A stretch of 5,136 bases of DNA, from NCBI GenBank assembly GCA_002085355.1, contig NATN01000229.1, positions 1-5,136 of the forward strand. Direction: 5' to 3'. The notes under the pieces are model-generated. The model did no database searches and had not been told where the DNA came from. It was given only the letters and a program-made list of their open reading frames with translations. Within the stretch, counting starts at the first letter, position 1. The number at the start of each line of letters is the position of its first letter. The DNA is from Candidatus Zhuqueibacterota bacterium 4484_87 (GTDB lineage Bacteria > Zhuqueibacterota > Zhuqueibacteria > Thermofontimicrobiales > Thermofontimicrobiaceae). Shown one piece after another: positions 1-5,136 of the stretch. A program made the position numbers and the translations under genes.

Positions 1-633
1 GATTACGGAAAGGTTGCTATTCGCGAGCAGGTTTTATACAAAAAGGGCAGTCTCACCATAGAAGAGTATTGCAAGATTCAGGAGCATCCGGCGATCACAC
101 GAAAAATTTTGGAAAAGATTAATTTTAGCCGCGATTTTCGTGAGCTGCCCAAAATCGCCGGCGCTCATCATGAGCGATTGGATGGTACAGGTTATCCCGA
201 AGGATTGTCCGGCGATCAGATTCCGCTGGAGTCGCGTATTTTGAGCATTGTGGATATTTTCGATGCCATGACTTCCCGCCGACCCTATCGCGATCGTATG
301 GATTTCGAGAACGTGATGGAAAATTTGGCTCAAAATGTTGGCAAGCAACTGGATCGCGAGCTATTCGAGGCATTCAAAAAAATAAAACTGGATCGGCTGA
401 TAAAAATTCTCGCGAAAGAGGAAGAGGATCATACTGATCACTTGATTGAAAAAGATCTTGAATTCATGCATCAATTCACTATTCAGGACTTGATGAATAT
501 CATAGAAAATAAGCCGTTGGAACCCACCGGCCAGAAAATTGTGAATAAGTTTTACAAATATTATTATCGTGATTATTTGAATGGCAAGGGGGATAAATTC
601 AAAGATCCATTAAAAGTGGCAACGGTCTCATGA
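1..633 (+). CDS. HD-GYP domain phosphodiesterase, C-terminal part (5' end outside window)
   Basis: This is the C-terminal 210 residues of an HD-GYP protein, a metal-dependent phosphohydrolase family whose known members hydrolyse cyclic di-GMP (some cGAMP). The frame is open from base 1. The first residues read DYGKVAI, matching the HD-x-GK motif with the window starting at the Asp of HD. Visible family landmarks, numbered from the window start, are EHP (28-30), HHERLDGTGYPEGL (56-69) containing the GYP signature, and the late metal-ligand Asp in DIFDAMTSRRPYR (D85). The domain ends near residue 120. A charged, tyrosine-rich tail of about 85 residues follows, longer than in minimal HD-GYP proteins and with no motif I recognise. 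Any N-terminal sensor or receiver domain is outside the window. The TGA stop overlaps the ATG of the next gene by 4 bases, suggesting coupled translation. Family assignment is firm; the substrate is inferred from the family. Confidence 0.93.
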   Translation, partial: DYGKVAIREQVLYKKGSLTIEEYCKIQEHPAITRKILEKINFSRDFRELPKIAGAHHERLDGTGYPEGLSGDQIPLESRILSIVDIFDAMTSRRPYRDRMDFENVMENLAQNVGKQLDRELFEAFKKIKLDRLIKILAKEEEDHTDHLIEKDLEFMHQFTIQDLMNIIENKPLEPTGQKIVNKFYKYYYRDYLNGKGDKFKDPLKVATVS

Positions 634-1151
634 GATATTTATCTGCGAGAATTACCGTTTTACTGACAGTATTTTTAGTCAGCGGTTTTATAAATACAAG
701 CTGGTGCCAGAACGCTGCTGTTGATTCGGTCCAGGTGAAGGCGAAAATGGTTTCAGAAAAAGAAGATTCCCTGAAAACAGACATCAAGTCGCCGAGAGGA
801 GCTTTGGTGCGATCGCTGTTGTTTCCGGGCTTGGGGCAATGGTACAACGGGAAAAAGCTAAAAGCTGTTGTCATGTTTTTGGGACAAACAGGTTTAGCGG
901 CAAATGCCGTTTACTTGAACCAGCAACTTGTCAAAAGCAAAACCGATTATGAAAGAGAATTTTATATCAACAACAGAAATATTTCAGTGTGGTGGCTCGT
1001 TGGGGTGACGCTTTTTAGCATAGCGGATGCTTACGTGGATGCGCAATTATCTGATTTTGATGAAAGTCCCGACCTCTCGCATTTACAAATTCAACCGAAA
1101 TTTGATGAAAAATCAAGATGTGCATCAATCGTGGTCTGCTATCGTTTTTGA
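630..1151 (+). CDS. DUF5683-type exported or membrane-anchored protein of unknown function
   Basis: This 173-residue protein has an N-terminal hydrophobic stretch (about residues 8-24) after Arg2 and Arg7, followed by SWCQNA. This looks like a type I signal peptide; TSWC does not fit a lipobox. After a charged linker (33-53), a conserved-looking core begins with SPRGALVRSLLFPGLGQWYN (54-73). It continues with hydrophobic segments at about 79-95 and 119-133, then ADAYVDAQLSDFDES (132-146). The SLLFPGLGQxYNGKxxKA block and the ADAYVDAxL block are the pattern I associate with DUF5683, a family of unknown function common in Bacteroidota and related phyla. The C-terminus ends in Phe (VVCYRF), as outer-membrane proteins often do, but the chain is too short to be a clear barrel. 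The start overlaps the HD-GYP stop (ATGA) and lacks a strong ribosome binding site, so it probably depends on coupling. No function can be assigned. Confidence 0.8.
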   Translation: MRYLSARITVLLTVFLVSGFINTSWCQNAAVDSVQVKAKMVSEKEDSLKTDIKSPRGALVRSLLFPGLGQWYNGKKLKAVVMFLGQTGLAANAVYLNQQLVKSKTDYEREFYINNRNISVWWLVGVTLFSIADAYVDAQLSDFDESPDLSHLQIQPKFDEKSRCASIVVCYRF

Positions 1152-1212
1152 CGATCATTTGTGACGTCTCTTTTCCGGGACAGAAACAATTGTGGAATTT
1201 ATCGATTAACAC

Positions 1213-1218
1213 AGGAGG
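1213..1218 (+). promoter_or_regulatory. Ribosome binding site that fixes a GTG start for the NSS transporter
   Basis: AGGAGG lies 5 bases before GTG 1224. It supports GTG over the upstream in-frame ATG at 1161, which would add 21 poorly conserved-looking residues and has no comparable site in front of it. Confidence 0.85.
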
Positions 1219-1223
1219 AAGCG

Positions 1224-2597
1224 GTGTCTTCTACTGAAATTGACCGTGGAAATTGGGGTTCTAAACTTGGTTTTATTTTAGCAGCAGCCGGTTCTGCGAT
1301 TGGATTGGGCAATATCTGGCGGTTTCCTTACGTTGCTGGTCAGAATGGCGGCGCCATTTTTGTTCTTATTTATGTGATTTTTGTAGTCATGATTGGTTTG
1401 CCGGTGATGATTTCCGAGCTTTCCATTGGCAGGCGGACACAAAAAAATCCTGTCGGCGCGTTCAAAGTGCTTTTCCCAAAATCATTCTGGAAATATGTCG
1501 GCGGACTTGGCGTCATTACAGGAATTGGCATTCTTTCATTTTATGCAGTTATTGCAGGTTACACTGTCGGCTATTTCATTAAAATTATTTTAGGCGATTT
1601 CAATCACGTTCTCACCGGCGACCAGTCAGCAGCCATTTTCACCTCTTTCACTGCCAATCCGTATGTTTCCATTAGTTTGTTGTTCTTATTTGTGCTGCTG
1701 ACCGTAATGGTCGTCATGGGCGGTGTATCTGCCGGAATCGAGCGCTGGTCAAAAATCTTGATGCCGATTTTGTTTGTGCTTTTAATCTTGCTGGCAATTC
1801 GCTCGGTGACGCTTAAGGGCGCCGGCGCCGGATTGAGTTTTTATCTTAAGCCCGATTTCAGTAAGTTATCGCTGACAACTTTTGCCCGGGCGCTTGGACA
1901 AGCGCTGTTTTCATTGAGCCTGGGAATGGGCACGATGATTACTTACGGCAGCTACATTTCCAAAAAAGATAATTTGGTGACTTCTGCGGCTTACGTGGCT
2001 TTTTTCGATACGCTCATTGCTATTTTATCAGGATTAGTGATGTTTCCTGCTCTTTTTGCCATGGGATTGGATCCGGCAGGCGGCGCCGGACTCGTTTTTG
2101 TGGTGTTGCCGTCAATTTTCGCCAAGATGCCAGGAGGGATGATTTTCGGGGCGGGAATTTTCCTGTTGCTGGCAGTGGCGGCTTTAACATCGACGATTTC
2201 GCTGTTAGAGGTGCCGGTCGCCTATTTTGTGGACGAACATAAATGGACGCGAAAGAAAGCTGTCATCTGGATGGGAGTCATCACTTTCATCATTGGTATT
2301 CCGTCAGCCTTGTCTTTGGGAGCGAATTCGGTTTTGAGCACAATCATCCGCAAAGACTTCGGTTTTCTGGACATGATGAACGCCGTCTTCGGTAATTATT
2401 CCCTTTCCATCGGTGCGTTTTTCATCTCCATTTTCGCCGGATACAAATGGGGCGTTCACGCCGTAGCCAAAGAAATTGAGCAGGAAGGAAGTATCTTTTA
2501 TTATAAAAAATTGTGGATGTTCATCATCCGTTTCATCTGTCCCATCGCTATCTTTTTCATTTTGAGTTACATCGCCTGGACAGGGAATTATTTTTAA
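1224..2597 (+). CDS. Sodium-dependent amino-acid-type transporter, NSS/SNF family (LeuT fold)
   Basis: This 457-residue inner-membrane symporter belongs to the neurotransmitter:sodium symporter family, whose bacterial members take up amino acids using the Na+ gradient. The GTG start is chosen because of AGGAGG just upstream and because the family N-terminus (NWGSKLGFILAAAG) then falls at residues 10-23. TM1 carries the unwound SAIGLGNIWRFPY signature (24-36), with N30 at the LeuT Na1 ligand N27 and R33 at gate R30. TM6 has FSLSLGMG from F229, with S230 at the LeuT T254 position. TM7 has D262 where LeuT has N286. TM8 has AALTS (319-323), matching the LeuT Na2 ligands A351, T354 and S355. D383 in FLDMMN may be the LeuT D404 gate. 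One helix follows the AGYKWG region, giving 11 TMs rather than 12, as in many bacterial members. The substrate cannot be read from the sequence. Residue equivalences are by eye. Confidence 0.94.
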   Translation: MSSTEIDRGNWGSKLGFILAAAGSAIGLGNIWRFPYVAGQNGGAIFVLIYVIFVVMIGLPVMISELSIGRRTQKNPVGAFKVLFPKSFWKYVGGLGVITGIGILSFYAVIAGYTVGYFIKIILGDFNHVLTGDQSAAIFTSFTANPYVSISLLFLFVLLTVMVVMGGVSAGIERWSKILMPILFVLLILLAIRSVTLKGAGAGLSFYLKPDFSKLSLTTFARALGQALFSLSLGMGTMITYGSYISKKDNLVTSAAYVAFFDTLIAILSGLVMFPALFAMGLDPAGGAGLVFVVLPSIFAKMPGGMIFGAGIFLLLAVAALTSTISLLEVPVAYFVDEHKWTRKKAVIWMGVITFIIGIPSALSLGANSVLSTIIRKDFGFLDMMNAVFGNYSLSIGAFFISIFAGYKWGVHAVAKEIEQEGSIFYYKKLWMFIIRFICPIAIFFILSYIAWTGNYF

Positions 2598-2676
2598 TTT
2601 CAGAAAAAGTTCGTTTCCAACTTTCTTCAAAAATTGCTGGCGTTTTTTACATCATTCAGAAAGGTGAGAAGACCAA

Positions 2677-3198
2677 ATGTATTCTGACAGGCGTCTTATT
2701 TTAATAATGATCACTTTTCTGGCTCTGGCTGTGTTGCAGGCGGCTTATTTTTATCCAAAACTTCCTGACAAAATAGCCACTCATTATGGAACGGACGGCG
2801 CGTCTGATAATTTTAGCGACAAAAAGACAGCTTTGATTATTAATATCGCGCTGATTAGCCTGATGAGCGCGATATTTTACGGGTTGAGTTGGTTGATGAA
2901 AAAAGTACCGGATAATCTGATTAATATTCCCAATAAAGCTTTCTGGCTCAGCCCAGAAAATAAACCTCTGATGATGAAAATTATTTCCGCTTTTGGTATA
3001 AGAATAGGAATTGTGACAGAACTTTTTTTGCTCATGTTATTCCAGCACATTTACTCCATGAATTTGAGTGAATCAAGGCTCAATAACAGAAATTTTTGGA
3101 TAGGCCTGTTAGCCTATTTTGCAATTATTGGTTTGCTGGTCTGGCAAGTTTATCAATTTTTTCAAAGCAAACAAAGGGTTAACAGATTTCAAAAATAA
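2677..3198 (+). CDS. DUF1648-domain four-helix membrane protein
   Basis: This 173-residue membrane protein has four predicted helices at about residues 7-26, 51-73, 104-125 and 141-162. Between helices 1 and 2 is LPDKIATHYGTDGASDNFSD (29-48), the LPxxxxxHxxxxGxxDxF pattern of DUF1648. After helix 2 comes NIPNKAFWLSPENK (83-96), the NIPNKxxWL motif often seen in these proteins. DUF1648 also occurs in SdpI-type immunity proteins and as an N-terminal domain elsewhere, but the sequence here does not show an immunity role and no toxin gene is nearby. AGGTGAG at 2662-2668, 8 bases before the ATG, supports this start; Met11 is an alternative without such a site. The gene lies 79 bases after the transporter and 15 before the HD gene, so cotranscription is likely. 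Function unknown. Confidence 0.82.
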   Translation: MYSDRRLILIMITFLALAVLQAAYFYPKLPDKIATHYGTDGASDNFSDKKTALIINIALISLMSAIFYGLSWLMKKVPDNLINIPNKAFWLSPENKPLMMKIISAFGIRIGIVTELFLLMLFQHIYSMNLSESRLNNRNFWIGLLAYFAIIGLLVWQVYQFFQSKQRVNRFQK

Positions 3199-3213
3199 AT
3201 TTGAGGGACGATA

Positions 3214-3759
3214 ATGGACAGAGAAGAAGCTTATACTCTGGCGAAATCCCGTTTTAAAAATAAGAATCTTTTTAAGCACGTCCTGGCAGTGGAAGCTGTG
3301 ATGCGCAATTTAGCGGTGCATTTCAACGAAGATCAGGAAAAATGGGGGCTGGCTGGGTTGCTGCACGATCTGGATTATGAGGAAACGCAGCATGATCCTG
3401 ATCGCCACACCCTGGTGACGGAACAATTGCTCGCTCCTTACGAACTGGATCCGGAAATTATTGAGTCGATCAAGGCGCACAATGATAAGGCTCCGCGGGA
3501 AAAATTAATCTGCAAGGCGATTTACGCTGCTGACCCGGTGACTGGTTTAATTGTGGCAGCAGCGCTCATGCATCCGGACAAAAAACTCAAATCTGTGGAC
3601 GTGCCGTTTATCATGCGCCGTTTCAAAGAAAAAAGATTCGCTGCCGGCGCTAATCGGGATCAAATTCAGTCTTGCACAGAGATGGGGTTGTCTCTGGAAG
3701 AGTTTCTGGAAATTGCCCTCAAAGCGATGCAAGGCATTGACGGAGAATTGGGCTTGTGA
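3214..3759 (+). CDS. HD-domain metal-dependent phosphohydrolase (HDIG-type)
   Basis: This 181-residue soluble protein has no signal peptide and consists essentially of one HD domain. The metal-binding pattern is visible: H22 in FKHVLAVEAV, H51-D52 in GLLHDLDYEE, H65 in DPDRHTLVTEQLL, H89 in IKAHND, and D107 in IYAADPVTGLI. This H...HD...H...H...D order suits a dinuclear phosphohydrolase acting on a nucleotide or phosphoester. It differs from the HD-GYP gene at the window start, as it lacks the GYP segment. The C-terminal part (about 115-181) contains FIMRRFKEKRFAAGANRDQI and a helical tail. Similar small HD proteins are common in anaerobic bacteria and archaea; I know of no established substrate. 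GAGGG at 3203-3207, 6 bases before ATG, supports the start. The TGA stop overlaps the GTG start of the next gene. Confidence 0.9.
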   Translation: MDREEAYTLAKSRFKNKNLFKHVLAVEAVMRNLAVHFNEDQEKWGLAGLLHDLDYEETQHDPDRHTLVTEQLLAPYELDPEIIESIKAHNDKAPREKLICKAIYAADPVTGLIVAAALMHPDKKLKSVDVPFIMRRFKEKRFAAGANRDQIQSCTEMGLSLEEFLEIALKAMQGIDGELGL

Positions 3760-4142
3760 AAAAGTTTTGGATATTGCTTTTTGTATTGACAATTTTTGCT
3801 CTCAACGGAAATGCGGCAGAAAAAGCTCCCGCGGACACGTCCGTTTCGATTCTGAGGTTGAGACCGATTAGTTTTACTATAAGAGATTCCTGGTTCAGCC
3901 GGGACAAGGTGCACCATTTCCTGTCAAGTGCCTTTCTGGCGACAGCAGGCTACTATTATTCGCGCGAGATAGCAAGTCGTTCAGAATCGAGCGCCCGGGG
4001 CGTTGGCGTGAGCTTTTCGCTTTCACTGGGAATTTTGAAAGAATTGAGGGACGGAATGCAGTCGCGGAACGATTTTAGCTGGAAAGATCTCGTCGCAGAT
4101 TGTCTGGGTACGGGTGTAGGAGTTTTGTTGATTAAAGAATAA
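3756..4142 (+). CDS. Small exported protein resembling YfiM/DUF2279 family
   Basis: This 128-residue protein has a clear N-terminal signal sequence (MKKFWILLFVLTIFALNGNA, cleavage likely near residues 20-21). There is no lipobox Cys, unlike the E. coli YfiM lipoprotein. The mature part has SRDKVHHFLSSAFLATAGYY (48-67), then a glycine-rich hydrophobic segment ending in GILKELRDGM (92-101), then FSWKDLVADCLGTGVGVLL (107-125). The DKxxHF, KExxD and DxxADxxGxxxG spacing resembles DUF2279/YfiM-like and VanZ-like small membrane proteins, so a cell-envelope location is likely. The specific family is a judgement from motif spacing. The start is GTG, overlapping the HD gene stop as GTGA, with GGAG at 3742-3745, so expression is probably coupled to the phosphohydrolase. 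Function unknown. Confidence 0.68.
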   Translation: MKKFWILLFVLTIFALNGNAAEKAPADTSVSILRLRPISFTIRDSWFSRDKVHHFLSSAFLATAGYYYSREIASRSESSARGVGVSFSLSLGILKELRDGMQSRNDFSWKDLVADCLGTGVGVLLIKE

Positions 4143-4156
4143 AACCCCTTTATTGT
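4128..4156 (+). promoter_or_regulatory. Possible sigma70-type promoter for prxU
   Basis: TTGATT (4128-4133) and TATTGT (4151-4156) are separated by 17 bases, each matching 4 of 6 consensus positions. A second -10-like TATATT lies at 4161-4166. I see no PerR, OxyR or Fur type operator. Weak evidence; the gene may simply be read from upstream. Confidence 0.25.
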
Positions 4157-4172
4157 TCCTTATATTTAATTT

Positions 4173-4179
4173 GAGGAGG
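4173..4179 (+). promoter_or_regulatory. Ribosome binding site for the long prxU start
   Basis: GAGGAGG lies 7 bases before ATG 4187. It shows that translation of the 37-codon N-terminal extension is likely real. Confidence 0.75.
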
Positions 4180-4186
4180 GCTGCCT

Positions 4187-4906
4187 ATGGAAGAAGAAAT
4201 CAAAGTTGGTTGTGCCCGACCAACTGGAGGCCCTGTCGGAGAACCGGCAGAAAAAAATCCGGAACAAGAGAAAAAAACAACTACGGAGGTACAAAAAATG
4301 ATTAAAGTCGGACAGAAAGCGCCGGATTTTACAGCCCCGGCGTATCATAAGGGTAAGTTTGTCAATATTAAGTTGTCAGATTACCTGGGAAAATGGGTTG
4401 TATTGTGCTTTTATCCGGGCGATTTCACATTCGTCTGAGCAACGGAAGTTTCAGCAGTTGCTGAAAAATTCTCTGAATTCCAAAAACTCGGCGTGGAAGT
4501 TTTATCCATGAGCATTGACAGTGTTTTTGTCCACAAAATGTGGAACGACCACGAGTTGTCAAAAATGGTCGCTGGCGGAATTCCTTTCCCCATGATGTCA
4601 GACACGGGCGGGAAAGTTGGCACAATTTACGGTGTTTACGATGATGAAGCCGGTGTGGAAACCAGAGGCCGTTTTCTTATTGATCCGGACGGCGTTATTC
4701 AAGGGTACGAAGTTTTAACTCCTCCAGTAGGCAGAAATGTAAGCGAAACGCTCAGACAAATTCAAGCTTTCCAATTAGTAAGAAAGAGCAAGGGCACAGA
4801 AGCCACTCCTTCCGGTTGGAAACCGGGGAAAATTACTCTGAAACCCGGCCCTGATCTGGTAGGCAAAGTATGGGAAGTCTGGAAAACAGACATGGCGTTT
4901 GAATAG
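4187..4906 (+). CDS. prxU: Selenocysteine-containing peroxiredoxin (AhpC/Prx1-like), UGA recoded at 4436-4438
   Basis: This is a thiol/selenol peroxidase reducing H2O2 or organic hydroperoxides in the cytoplasm, read as 239 residues with Sec at position 84. The frame 4187-4435 ends in PGDFTFV, then TGA, and continues in the same frame from ATEVSAVAEKF to TAG at 4904, followed directly by TAA. The peroxidatic motif PxxxTxxC appears as P77, T81, Sec84. Downstream are the conserved Arg (R160) in RGRFLIDPDG, IPFPMMSD, and GWKPG (210-214) near the C-terminus. The usual resolving Cys of the VCPxxWKPG motif is Thr207. The only cysteines are C74, beside the active site, and C9 in the extension. Both the ATG at 4187 and ATG 4298 (Met38, giving a 202-residue protein of usual family length) have strong ribosome binding sites. 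A SECIS-like hairpin follows the UGA. Sec peroxiredoxins are known, for example PrxU of Eubacterium acidaminophilum; the partner reductase is not in the window. Confidence 0.92.
4285..4290 (+). promoter_or_regulatory. Internal ribosome binding site for a short prxU form
   Basis: GGAGGT lies 7 bases before the in-frame ATG 4298 (MIKVGQKAPDF), the usual N-terminus of this family. It could yield a 202-residue form lacking the Cys9 extension. Confidence 0.6.
4436..4438 (+). other. Selenocysteine UGA codon
   Basis: This in-frame TGA sits exactly where the peroxidatic cysteine codon belongs (FTFV-x-ATE, family FTFVCPTE). Homology continues in the same frame with no frameshift on either side. Recoding would need SelB, tRNA-Sec, SelA and SelD encoded elsewhere. 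Confidence 0.92.
4444..4472 (+). promoter_or_regulatory. Bacterial SECIS-like hairpin
   Basis: TTTCAGC (4449-4455) pairs perfectly with GCTGAAA (4460-4466) around the four-base loop AGTT. Below an asymmetric internal loop (G4448 against A4467-A4468), GGAA (4444-4447) pairs with TTCT (4469-4472), including one G-U. Seventeen bases separate the UGA from the apical loop, and G4457 is the second loop base. Both fit the known bacterial SECIS rule of a G early in a small loop about 16-37 bases downstream. There is no obvious bulged U like that of E. coli fdhF. The hairpin lies within the coding sequence, as expected in bacteria. Confidence 0.82.
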
Positions 4907-4918
4907 TAATTTGCTAAA

Positions 4919-4932
4919 TTTGAAGATTCAAA
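4919..4932 (+). repeat. Small A/T-rich inverted repeat after prxU
   Basis: TTTGA (4919-4923) and TCAAA (4928-4932) could form a 5-pair hairpin with loop AGAT just after the prxU stops. It is short, with no T run directly after it, so it may be chance. Confidence 0.3.
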
Positions 4933-4936
4933 AAGT

Positions 4937-5013
4937 GGTGGGAACCGGACAGGGGGGATGCACTGATGCTGTTAAGATGCATTTCTTTTGACCGGTTCCT
5001 GCCTCAAATTTTT
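4937..5013 (+). terminator. Long hairpin between prxU and purF, possible terminator or structured leader
   Basis: GGTGGGAACCGG (4937-4948) pairs with CCGGTTCCTGCC (4992-5003), 12 pairs including two G-U. After one A-A mismatch, 4950-4962 pairs with 4978-4990 (13 pairs, six of them G-U), leaving a 15-base loop at 4963-4977. A T run (5009-5013) follows after TCAAA, later than in a classic intrinsic terminator. The G-U pairs would be A-C mismatches in the opposite transcript, so the fold belongs to the + strand RNA. It may end the prxU message or act in the purF leader. I do not recognise a known riboswitch in it. Confidence 0.55.
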
Positions 5014-5017
5014 ATGA

Positions 5018-5047
5018 TTGAATAGCTGATTGGTTTGTTTCTAATGT
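5018..5047 (+). promoter_or_regulatory. Weak candidate promoter for purF
   Basis: TTGAAT (5018-5023) and TAATGT (5042-5047) are 18 bases apart. A competing pair is TTGTTT (5035-5040) with TAAAAT (5056-5061), spaced 15. Both are weak matches in an A/T-rich stretch. No purine operator is recognisable. Confidence 0.2.
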
Positions 5048-5079
5048 TGTGAATCTAAAATGACGTGGATCGAAAAATA

Positions 5080-5136
5080 ATGACACAAATTGATGACAAG
5101 CCTCGCGAGGAATGCGCCGTCATGGGCGTTTATAAT
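5080..5136 (+). CDS. purF: Amidophosphoribosyltransferase, N-terminal fragment (3' end outside window)
   Basis: The first 19 codons are present and the frame stays open at the window end. PurF catalyses the first committed step of purine synthesis, making phosphoribosylamine from PRPP and glutamine. The visible peptide ends KPREECAVMGVYN. An EEC-x-V-x-G-V/I motif preceded by an 11-residue propeptide matches the Bacillus-type PurF, whose catalytic Cys becomes the N-terminal nucleophile after the propeptide is removed; here it would be Cys12. That spacing supports ATG 5080, although the ribosome binding site is poor; an in-frame GTG at 5065 is a possible alternative. Other class II glutamine amidotransferases (GlmS, AsnB) usually have Cys directly after Met, which argues against them. 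Only the N-terminus is visible, so the call rests on this motif. Confidence 0.75.
   Translation, partial: MTQIDDKPREECAVMGVYN

Noticed and set aside
34..348. Antisense and alternative-frame ORFs across the window (such as 34-348, 2304-2630, 3666-3917)
   Set aside because: They lie opposite or inside well-supported genes, show no recognisable motifs and are low-complexity shadows of the coding strand.
1161..1223. Longer N-terminus for the transporter from ATG 1161
   Set aside because: The AGGAGG before GTG 1224 and the family N-terminus both point to the GTG start; the extra 21 residues look like translated leader.
1818..1832. GGCGCCGGCGCCGG palindromic block as a regulatory site
   Set aside because: It lies inside the transporter coding region, encoding a Gly-Ala run, and similar GGCGCC words recur there; codon use explains it.
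2606..2624. Terminator after the transporter (AAAGTT/AACTTT hairpin)
   Set aside because: The stem is only 6 mostly A-T pairs with no T run directly after it, and the next gene follows closely on the same strand.
2677..3198. SdpI-like immunity gene of a toxin system
   Set aside because: The DUF1648 motif alone does not show immunity function and no toxin or regulator gene is adjacent.
4436..4438. Nonsense mutation or sequencing error making prxU a pseudogene
   Set aside because: The stop is UGA exactly at the peroxidatic Cys, the downstream frame is intact to a double stop, and a SECIS-like hairpin follows. A random lesion would be unlikely to meet all of these.
4493..4906. Separate gene starting at ATG 4493
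   Set aside because: It begins in the middle of the peroxiredoxin fold in the same frame as 4187-4435, with no suitable ribosome binding site; it is the second part of prxU.
1..5136. CRISPR array, tRNA, rRNA, insertion sequence or phage remnant
   Set aside because: No spaced direct repeats, cloverleaf, transposase or terminal repeats were seen by eye; the window is densely filled with ordinary chromosomal genes.

Overview
The window carries eight genes, all on the + strand. The genes at the two ends are cut by the window edges. The order is: C-terminal part of an HD-GYP phosphodiesterase; a secreted or membrane-anchored DUF5683-type protein; an 11-helix sodium-coupled amino-acid-type (NSS/SNF) transporter; a small four-helix DUF1648-type membrane protein; a stand-alone HD-domain phosphohydrolase; a small exported protein resembling the YfiM/DUF2279 group; a selenocysteine peroxiredoxin (PrxU type) split in naive ORF calls by an in-frame UGA; and the first 19 codons of purF.

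Organism: base composition is moderate, Shine-Dalgarno sites are mostly strong, and DUF5683 sits with a YfiM-like exported protein. Together with a selenoprotein peroxiredoxin, this fits an uncultured anaerobic or microaerophilic lineage near the Fibrobacteres-Chlorobi-Bacteroidetes group, for example KSB1 or Calditrichota. This is inference from gene content only. UGA is an ordinary stop for three other genes here (631-633, 1149-1151, 3757-3759), so a genome-wide reassigned UGA is unlikely and the internal UGA at 4436-4438 must be recoded by its context.

Layout: two pairs overlap by 4 bases, which suggests translational coupling: HD-GYP/DUF5683 (ATGA) and HD/DUF2279-like (GTGA). The transporter, DUF1648 protein and HD protein follow at 72, 79 and 15 bases, so 1-4142 may be one or a few transcripts. 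The functions are mixed (nucleotide signalling, membrane proteins, amino-acid uptake), and no single pathway is apparent. prxU starts 44 bases after the YfiM-like gene with its own strong ribosome binding site and a possible promoter. The 173-base gap between prxU and purF holds a long hairpin whose many G-U pairs mean it forms well only in the + strand transcript.

Main point of interest: the peroxiredoxin. UGA lies exactly at the peroxidatic cysteine of the PxxxTxxC motif. A bacterial SECIS-like hairpin with a G in a 4-base loop starts 17 bases after the UGA, including its outer stem within that spacer. The same frame continues as a normal peroxiredoxin to a tandem TAG-TAA stop. The usual resolving cysteine is replaced by Thr, and an N-terminal extension with its own cysteine precedes a second, well-formed internal start site.
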